A DNA stretch of 11,466 nucleotides from Lentisphaeria bacterium UBA1732 (GTDB lineage: Bacteria > Verrucomicrobiota > Lentisphaeria > Victivallales > UBA1829), in contig DCIG01000079.1 in NCBI GenBank assembly GCA_002315855.1, forward strand, positions 51,573-63,038, in the 5' to 3' direction. The translations under genes were made by a program, and so were the position numbers. Shown here piece after piece: positions 6,300-11,466 of this stretch (its first letter is position 1; the number at the start of each line of letters is the position of its first letter). The notes beneath the pieces are model-generated. The model saw only the letters and a program-made list of their open reading frames with translations. It was not told the origin of the DNA and did no database searches.

Positions 6300-7582
6300 A
6301 CGAAGAGGCGGAGACGCTGAGCCGCGAAAAAATCGAGGCACTGCAGGACGAACGACTGAAACGAATCGTCGCCTACACGGCTAAAAGCAATCCGTGGTAC
6401 GCGGAACGATTCCGCAAAGCCGGAGTCGATCCGCTGAACTTCGGAGGGATAAAGGAAATTACGAAACTGCCGTTCTGCTCGAAAGCAGACTTCCGCGAAC
6501 AATATCCGCTGGGAATGTGCTGCGTGCCAAGAAACACGCTGGCAGAAATGCACATGTCCAGCGGATCAACGGGAACCCCCGTGGTCATGCCCTCGACCGC
6601 CTACGATTTGAAGCAGTGGGCCCAGTGCATGGGACGGTGTTACGTGATGGCCGGAGCGAAGCGGGGCGACACGTGCCAGATTACACCGGGCTTCGGACTC
6701 TTCAACGGAGGTTTCGGATGCTATCACGGAGCAAGAGAAGCAGGGCTTTTCATCGTGCCGACGGGAGCAGGAAACACGACACGCCAAATCAAGCTGGCCC
6801 AGGATTTCGGGACGCGGGTCATGGTCAGCGTGGTATCGTACTCCATCCGCATCATGGAACTGCTGAGACAGACAAATCAGGGACTTCCTGACCTGAAAAT
6901 CGGAATATTCGGAGCAGAATCATTCTCGGCGGAAATGAAAAAGCGCATTACCACGGGGCTTGGAATCGATGCATTCGATATTTACGGGATGACCGAAACA
7001 GGCGGCATCGGGCTGGGCATGGACTGCCCCGCGCACGAAGGAATCCACGTGTGGGAAGACCAATACATCGTGGAAGTGGTAGACCATGAGACGGGGGAAC
7101 CCGTGCCGGACGGAGAATTCGGGGAAATCGTAATCACTTCGCTGAACCGGGAAGCCCTGCCCGTCATCCGGTTCAAAACAAGCGACAGAGGACGCATTCT
7201 GACCCGGAAAAAATGCGTTTGCGGGCGGACCCACCTGCGTCTCGACACCATCAGCGGACGTCTGGACGACATGCTGATCATCTCCGGCGTGAACTTCTTC
7301 CCGACGCAAATCGAACAATCACTGCTGAAAATACCGGGAGTGCTGCCGAACTACCAAATCATCATCCGCGACCGGCACGGCATCAAGAGCCTGCGCATCA
7401 ACGTGGAAGCAGAACCGGGCGTAACAGGATTCATGGTGGAAAAACAGCTGAAAGAAGATCTGGGATTCTCGCCGGAAGGCGACATCTACAAGCCGGGAGA
7501 ACTGCCCCGCAGCGAAGGCAAAGCGAAACGAATTTTCTACGAAACACTCGACGATAACAGCAGCAAAGGAGAAACGAAATGA
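6284..7582 (+). CDS. paaK: Phenylacetate-CoA ligase-type, AMP-forming arylacetate-CoA ligase
   Basis: The 432-residue protein belongs to the ANL adenylate-forming superfamily, PaaK branch. It activates phenylacetate, indoleacetate or hydroxyphenylacetate with ATP and CoA to the CoA thioester, AMP and pyrophosphate. Motifs in order are the phosphate-binding SSGSTGTP (92-99), YGMTETGG (234-241, substrate/AMP site), RFKTSDRGRI near 296-305 (AMP ribose-binding aspartate), the ISGRLDDMLIISGVNFFP hinge, and a C-terminal EGKAKR (411-416) with the likely catalytic lysine. The length matches the family. A ribosome site AAAGGA lies 8 bases before the ATG inside the end of iorB, and the gene overlaps the aminotransferase by 4 bases (ATGA), so expression is coupled. 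The aryl substrate is inferred from the neighbours rather than from pocket residues. The cost of two phosphate bonds suggests that it may work in acid assimilation. Confidence 0.9.
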   Translation: MFQYLNEEAETLSREKIEALQDERLKRIVAYTAKSNPWYAERFRKAGVDPLNFGGIKEITKLPFCSKADFREQYPLGMCCVPRNTLAEMHMSSGSTGTPVVMPSTAYDLKQWAQCMGRCYVMAGAKRGDTCQITPGFGLFNGGFGCYHGAREAGLFIVPTGAGNTTRQIKLAQDFGTRVMVSVVSYSIRIMELLRQTNQGLPDLKIGIFGAESFSAEMKKRITTGLGIDAFDIYGMTETGGIGLGMDCPAHEGIHVWEDQYIVEVVDHETGEPVPDGEFGEIVITSLNREALPVIRFKTSDRGRILTRKKCVCGRTHLRLDTISGRLDDMLIISGVNFFPTQIEQSLLKIPGVLPNYQIIIRDRHGIKSLRINVEAEPGVTGFMVEKQLKEDLGFSPEGDIYKPGELPRSEGKAKRIFYETLDDNSSKGETK

Positions 7583-8775
7583 AAGGAATCGTATCGGATG
7601 AAATCCGCGGATATATGGAACACTCGTCCTGGATTCGCAAGATGTTCGAAGAAGGAATCGAGCTGAAAAAGAAATACGGCGATGCCAATGTGTATGACTT
7701 CAGTCTGGGAAATCCCGACCTGCCGCCGCCGACACAGGTAAAAAAAGTGCTGGCGGATATTACCGCGAACGTGGACAAGCCATTCTCCCTGGGGTACATG
7801 CCCAACGCCGGACTGCCGTCAACCCGCGCGGCACTGGCCGAAAAAGTCAGCCGGGAACAGGGCGTGGAAATCCCGGCCTCCAAACTCATCATCACCTGCG
7901 GAGCGGCCGGGGGACTGAACTGCGTTTTCCGGGCGATTTTACAGCCGGGCGACGAGGTGGTGTGCCCCGCGCCGTACTTCGTGGAATACGGGTTCTACGC
8001 GGGGAATTACGGGGGGAAACTTGTGTCCGTGCCGTCCAATCAGGATGATTTCTCGCTGGACATCGAAGGATTCCGAGGGGCATTGAACGAAAAGACAAGA
8101 GCAGTCATCATCAACTCGCCGAACAACCCGACCGGGCGAATTTACACCGAAGAAGAACTGAACCGGCTCGCCGAAGTGCTGAAAGAACAGAGCGCAAAGA
8201 ATGAACGTCCCATCCTGCTGATTTCGGATGAGCCGTACCGGTTCCTGAATTTCGACGGGGTGGAAATCCCGTCGCTTTTCCAGCTCTATGACGCGTCCGT
8301 GGTCATCGGATCGTTCTCGAAGAATCTGTCGCTGGCAGGGGAACGAATCGGCTATATCGCGGCCGCGCCGAATTTCCCGGATGCACAGGTTTTCATGGCG
8401 GCCGTAACGATGACGAACCGCATTCTGGGATTCGTGAACGCCCCGATTCTGGGACAGGAAATCATCAACCAATGCACCGACTGCGAAGTGGATATGAACC
8501 GTTACCGCGTCCGCAGAGACCTGATGGCGCAGGTGCTGAGCGATGCAGGCATGGAATATTATCTGCCGCCGGGAGCATTCTACTTCTTCCCGAAGTCTCC
8601 GATAGAGGACGATGTGGAATTTGTGAGGATGCTGGTGGCAGAACGGATTCTCGCAGTGCCGGGCAGAGGGTTCGGCATGGCAGGTCATATCCGACTGGCA
8701 TTCTGCGTCAACGAAAAGACCATCACGGATGCCGCAGAATCCTTCAAACGCGCGATGAACGCGGCGAAAGGATAA
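7579..8775 (+). CDS. Class I/II PLP-dependent aminotransferase, probably aromatic amino acid
   Basis: The 398-residue fold-type I aminotransferase has all cofactor motifs: NSPNNPTG (179-186), SDEPY (216-220) with D217 and Y220 for the PLP ring, the Schiff-base lysine K248 in SFSKNLSLAGERIG, and the substrate-carboxylate arginine R372 in HIRLAF. The start is set by AAAGGAG 7 bases upstream within the end of paaK and by the 4-base ATGA overlap. Its place in the operon suggests that it exchanges amino groups between aromatic amino acids (Trp, Phe, Tyr) and their 2-oxoacids, supplying or consuming the arylpyruvate used by IorAB. Sequence alone does not separate aromatic from aspartate or alanine specificity, so the substrate call is contextual. 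iorA follows after 6 bases. Confidence 0.9.
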   Translation: MKGIVSDEIRGYMEHSSWIRKMFEEGIELKKKYGDANVYDFSLGNPDLPPPTQVKKVLADITANVDKPFSLGYMPNAGLPSTRAALAEKVSREQGVEIPASKLIITCGAAGGLNCVFRAILQPGDEVVCPAPYFVEYGFYAGNYGGKLVSVPSNQDDFSLDIEGFRGALNEKTRAVIINSPNNPTGRIYTEEELNRLAEVLKEQSAKNERPILLISDEPYRFLNFDGVEIPSLFQLYDASVVIGSFSKNLSLAGERIGYIAAAPNFPDAQVFMAAVTMTNRILGFVNAPILGQEIINQCTDCEVDMNRYRVRRDLMAQVLSDAGMEYYLPPGAFYFFPKSPIEDDVEFVRMLVAERILAVPGRGFGMAGHIRLAFCVNEKTITDAAESFKRAMNAAKG

Positions 8776-8781
8776 GGGACG

Positions 8782-10530
8782 ATGCGCAAGTTACTTACGG
8801 GAAACGAGGCAATCGCCCGCGGAGCGTGGGAAGGCGGCGTAACAGCCGCATTCGGGTATCCCGGCACGCCGTCCACAGAAATTCTCGAAAATCTGGTCAA
8901 ATACGAGGGAGTGTACTGCGAATGGAGCCCGAACGAGAAAGTCGCGCTGGAAGCGGCGGCAGGGGCCTCCATCGCGGGAGCCCGCACCATCGTAACCATG
9001 AAGCACGTAGGACTGAATGTGGCCGCCGACCCGCTGATGACCCTGTCTTATGTGGGCGTGAGGGGCGGACTGGTGCTGTGCGTGGCAGACGATCCGGGGC
9101 AGCATTCCTCGCAGACGGAACAGGATACGCGGCATTATGCAAGACTGGCGAAAGTGCCGGTGCTGGAACCCGCAAACGCCGTGGAAGCAAGAGCTTTCCT
9201 CATGGAGGGCTTTGAAATTTCAGAGAAGTACGGATGCCCCGTCATCCTGCGGACAACGACCTGCGTGGGACACTCCAGAGCCCTGGTGGAATGCGGCGAG
9301 GCACGGGACAAAAACAAGACGGAATTCGTGAAAGACCCGACGCATTTCGTGCCGCTGCCGCTGTGGGGACGCAAACTGCGCGTCAAGGTGGAAGAACGGC
9401 TCGATGCACAGGCGGCAGACGCGGCAAACCATCCGACACTGAACAAGATTTGGGAAGGCAGCGGGAAAGATCTGGGAATCATCACCAGCGGAATCACGGC
9501 GCTGTACTGCAAAGAGATTTTCCCCGAAGCGGGGATACTCAAGCCGGGCTGGGCATTCCCGTTCCCGGATGAGCTGATCAAGAAGTTTGCAGGGGAATAC
9601 AAGCAAGTGGCGGTGATTGAAGAGGGCGACCCGATTCTGGAAGAACATGTCAAGTCACTGGGCGTGAAATGTTCCGGCAAGGATATTGTGCCGCGATGCG
9701 GAGAGCTGACACCGGACAAAATCCATGAAATACGGGGGAAGCTATTCGGCGGGAATGAGCCGCTGCCGCAACCCGTCAAGCAGGCGGAAGGACTGCCGAC
9801 GCGTCCGCCGGTATTCTGCGCAGGATGCCCGCACCGGGCACTGTTCTACGCGCTGACGAAGTTCGATGTGCTGGTTACAGGGGACATCGGATGCTACAGT
9901 CTGGGGGTATTTCCGCCGCTGGGACGGACGGACGTGCTGATTTGCATGGGCGGAGGATTCACGCTGGCGCACGGCATGGACAAGGCAGGCGAAAAGAAGA
10001 AAGTGGTGGGAGTGCTGGGCGACTCGACCTTCTTCCATTCGGGAATGACAGGACTGCTGGATGTGGTGTACAACAACGGAGTATCCACACTCATCGTGGT
10101 GGACAACACCAGCACCGCCATGACCGGACATCAGGACCACCCGGGCACAGGACGCACCATCATGGGAAATCCCGCGCCGGCAGCCCGAATTGAAGAAATC
10201 GCACGTGCCTGCGGGATGAAACGCATTACCGTGGTCGATCCATTCGACCAGCAGAATATTCATGACGTGCTGGAACGGGAAATCGCGGCAGAAGAACCGT
10301 CGCTGATCATATCGCGCGCGCCGTGTCCGCTGAACATCCGCCGGATGCCGGGACCGAAACGCGTGATTCAGGCGGATCAATGCAAGAAGTGCCGGGCATG
10401 TCTGAAATGCGGATGCCCCGCCATCACAATCAAGGCGGGAGAAGCCCCGAAAATCGATCCGCTGCTTTGCGCCGGATGCAGACTGTGCGAAGGCATCTGC
10501 AAATTCGGAGCAATCAAGCCAGAGGCATGA
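8782..10530 (+). CDS. iorA: Indolepyruvate:ferredoxin oxidoreductase alpha subunit
   Basis: The 582-residue catalytic subunit carries thiamine pyrophosphate and iron-sulfur clusters. The N-terminal pyrimidine-binding domain shows FGYPGTPSTE and NEKVALEAAAGAS (51-63) with the activating glutamate E52. The pyrophosphate-binding domain shows GDIGCYSLG (367-375) and a GDS...N motif (G413-S415 to N442, followed by TSTAMTGHQ). The C-terminus is a two-cluster ferredoxin domain. Cluster I has C534, C537, C540 and C545 followed by proline, with an additional C543. Cluster II has C563, C566, C569 and C573. The length is typical (about 580-640). It starts 6 bases after the aminotransferase, with an AAGGGA-like site just before the ATG. 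It should pair with IorB, encoded 2.5 kb upstream. A bidirectional terminator follows 35 bases after the stop codon. All expected catalytic motifs are intact. Confidence 0.96.
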   Translation: MRKLLTGNEAIARGAWEGGVTAAFGYPGTPSTEILENLVKYEGVYCEWSPNEKVALEAAAGASIAGARTIVTMKHVGLNVAADPLMTLSYVGVRGGLVLCVADDPGQHSSQTEQDTRHYARLAKVPVLEPANAVEARAFLMEGFEISEKYGCPVILRTTTCVGHSRALVECGEARDKNKTEFVKDPTHFVPLPLWGRKLRVKVEERLDAQAADAANHPTLNKIWEGSGKDLGIITSGITALYCKEIFPEAGILKPGWAFPFPDELIKKFAGEYKQVAVIEEGDPILEEHVKSLGVKCSGKDIVPRCGELTPDKIHEIRGKLFGGNEPLPQPVKQAEGLPTRPPVFCAGCPHRALFYALTKFDVLVTGDIGCYSLGVFPPLGRTDVLICMGGGFTLAHGMDKAGEKKKVVGVLGDSTFFHSGMTGLLDVVYNNGVSTLIVVDNTSTAMTGHQDHPGTGRTIMGNPAPAARIEEIARACGMKRITVVDPFDQQNIHDVLEREIAAEEPSLIISRAPCPLNIRRMPGPKRVIQADQCKKCRACLKCGCPAITIKAGEAPKIDPLLCAGCRLCEGICKFGAIKPEA

Positions 10531-10564
10531 TTTTCCGAAAGGAAATCAGCACAAGAAAAAATAC

Positions 10565-10601
10565 AAGACTGTACAGAGCAAAAACCGTACAGTCTTTTTT
10601 T
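10565..10601 (+). terminator. Rho-independent terminator, probably bidirectional
   Basis: A perfect 10-bp stem (10565-10574 AAGACTGTAC with 10587-10596 GTACAGTCTT) encloses a 12-base loop and runs into seven T residues (10595-10601) on the plus strand. On the minus strand the stem is followed after three bases by a run of T (plus-strand A-run near 10555-10560). It lies between the convergent iorA and NUDIX genes and can end both transcripts. Confidence 0.9.
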
Positions 10602-10634
10602 GCGAAAAAAATGAGGAGAAAAAGGAGGGGGAAA

Positions 10635-11180
10635 TCAGAACTGATGAGCAAGGAACCAAGTGTAGATTTTGGAATCGACACGAATCCCATCGGCTTCCGC
10701 CTGCTTCAGAAACGAGGCAAACTGTGAGGGAGGAACGATAAACGTCTCAATGCTTTCCGAGTCATCAAAATGAGTTTTGAGGTCAGTCTGCGCATCGGGG
10801 TCAACTTTCATCATGGCGACATGAATAAATTCCGCGCTGAGACCGGGAGACGTGTAGGCAGACGGGGTGCAATAAGTTACAACGCCGTCATAGCCTGTTT
10901 CCTCTTTCAGTTCCCGGACGGCAGTTTCAACGGGGTCTTCGCCGGGATTAATCAGACCGGCGGGAAATTCGTAGACGAGGCCTTCCGTGGGGGGACGATA
11001 CTGGCGAATGACAATCACACTGCCATCGGGGAAAATGGGAATCATCATGACAGCGCCATTTGACCGGACACGGAAAGCGGCTTCCCAAGTGCGAACCGTA
11101 TTGTCATGAGAGAGATAGGTAATTTCCTGAAGGGCAATCCATTTGCCGGACGCAATCTGTTTTTTCGAGATCGTGTGCAT
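10635..11180 (-). CDS. NUDIX hydrolase, ADP-ribose pyrophosphatase type
   Basis: The 181-residue protein has a complete Nudix box, G75 to Y97: G-x5-E81-x7-R89-E90-L-K-E93-E94-T-G-Y. It also has the preceding EFPAG and the following SPGLSAEFIH, both usual in ADP-ribose pyrophosphatases (NudF/YjhB-like). These cleave ADP-ribose or related nucleotide sugars to AMP and a sugar phosphate with Mg2+. The expected length is about 170-210 residues. A TTG at 11195 would give five more residues, but the ATG at 11180 is preferred because GGAG at 11190-11193 lies nine bases before it and overlaps the TTG region. The gene is monocistronic, has its own promoter and converges on iorA. Substrate choice within the NUDIX group is not certain. 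Confidence 0.92.
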   Translation of the reverse strand: MHTISKKQIASGKWIALQEITYLSHDNTVRTWEAAFRVRSNGAVMMIPIFPDGSVIVIRQYRPPTEGLVYEFPAGLINPGEDPVETAVRELKEETGYDGVVTYCTPSAYTSPGLSAEFIHVAMMKVDPDAQTDLKTHFDDSESIETFIVPPSQFASFLKQAEADGIRVDSKIYTWFLAHQF

Positions 11181-11189
11181 GGTGTGCAA

Positions 11190-11193
11190 CTCC
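11190..11193 (-). promoter_or_regulatory. Ribosome-binding site fixing the NUDIX start
   Basis: GGAG on the minus strand lies nine bases before the ATG at 11180. Since it sits within the extra codons of the longer TTG-initiated frame, it argues for the shorter protein. Confidence 0.6.
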
Positions 11194-11264
11194 AAAATGA
11201 ACGAAGATGAAAATTTCAGGGGAGAAAAAGCGAGGCGACTTCAAAAAAGAGAGCCGCAAGGAAT

Positions 11265-11292
11265 ACTATATCACAAAACGACGATATTTCAA
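11265..11292 (-). promoter_or_regulatory. Candidate promoter of the NUDIX gene
   Basis: On the minus strand a -35 TTGAAA (11287-11292) and a -10 TATAGT (11265-11270) are 16 bases apart. TGTGA lies directly before the -10, giving an extended -10. The leader to the ATG at 11180 would be about 80 bases. Confidence 0.6.
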
Positions 11293-11466
11293 GGCGGGGA
11301 AATGCGGCGGAGACTGACAAAAATGATACGTGAACCGATTTCAAAAAACCTGCGAGAAGATTCTTTTCCAATCATACAGCCATGACTTTCGGGGAACTCA
11401 ATTTTTGACAAGAGCGTCAGGAAGACTTTTTTTCAGGAAACGTGAATTGTAAAGGAAAACGCACAA
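11293..11466. other. Non-coding right edge, possible upstream region of a gene beyond the window
   Basis: No supported gene is present. A plus-strand TTGACA at 11405-11410 could be the -35 of a rightward promoter, but no good -10 follows at the proper distance. An AAAGGA at 11452-11457 near the end could be a ribosome site for a gene starting just outside the window. Both are weak. Confidence 0.35.

Noticed and set aside
8472..9215. Plus-strand frame of 247 codons spanning the aminotransferase/iorA junction
   Set aside because: It is out of frame with two well-supported genes and its Arg/Gly-rich composition is that of a shadow frame.
10644..10727. 27-codon plus-strand frame starting ATGAGCAAGGAACC after an AGGAGGGGG run
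   Set aside because: The upstream sequence resembles a strong ribosome site, but the frame lies antisense within the end of the NUDIX gene, follows a terminator and has no promoter.
1..11466. CRISPR array, tRNA/rRNA genes, insertion sequence ends
   Set aside because: No regularly spaced repeats, no tRNA-like cloverleaf and no transposase or terminal inverted repeats were seen by eye on either strand.

Overview
The window reads as a piece of chromosome from an anaerobic or facultatively anaerobic bacterium. Ferredoxin-dependent, CoA-using 2-oxoacid oxidation points to anaerobic metabolism. Bacterial start context is clear: AGGAG-type ribosome sites, ATGA overlaps between genes, and sigma-70-like promoters with an extended -10. 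The phylum cannot be fixed from the sequence; a gut-type lineage is a guess only. Most of the window is moderately GC-rich (30 G+C of 60 in bases 8581-8640). Bases from about 2740 to 5700 are strikingly AT-rich (14 G+C of 60 in bases 3541-3600).

Left block (39-2842, minus strand). A promoter at 2814-2842 drives a phosphoglycerate mutase of the cofactor-independent type (gpmI). It is followed 30 bases later by a standalone 5'-3' exonuclease/flap endonuclease. The nuclease lacks any polymerase domain and ends exactly in a sliding-clamp-binding pentapeptide.

Middle block (2930-5454, minus strand, AT-rich). A two-gene operon encodes an AAA15/RloA-type ATPase and, with a 4-base overlap, an RloB-family TOPRIM-like protein. 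This is the architecture of AbiL (RloAB)-type anti-phage defence. The base composition and the position between two housekeeping operons suggest acquisition by horizontal transfer.

Right block (5605-10601, plus strand). Four tightly packed genes form one operon: iorB, a PaaK-type arylacetate-CoA ligase, a class I/II aminotransferase, and iorA. Together they link aromatic amino acids, arylpyruvates, arylacetyl-CoA and arylacetates, in either the catabolic or the assimilatory direction. A hairpin with T-runs on both sides ends this operon and the convergent gene beyond it.

Right end (10635-11292, minus strand). A NUDIX hydrolase of the ADP-ribose pyrophosphatase type has its own promoter. The last ~170 bases hold no gene that can be supported. 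No tRNA, rRNA, CRISPR array or insertion sequence was seen.
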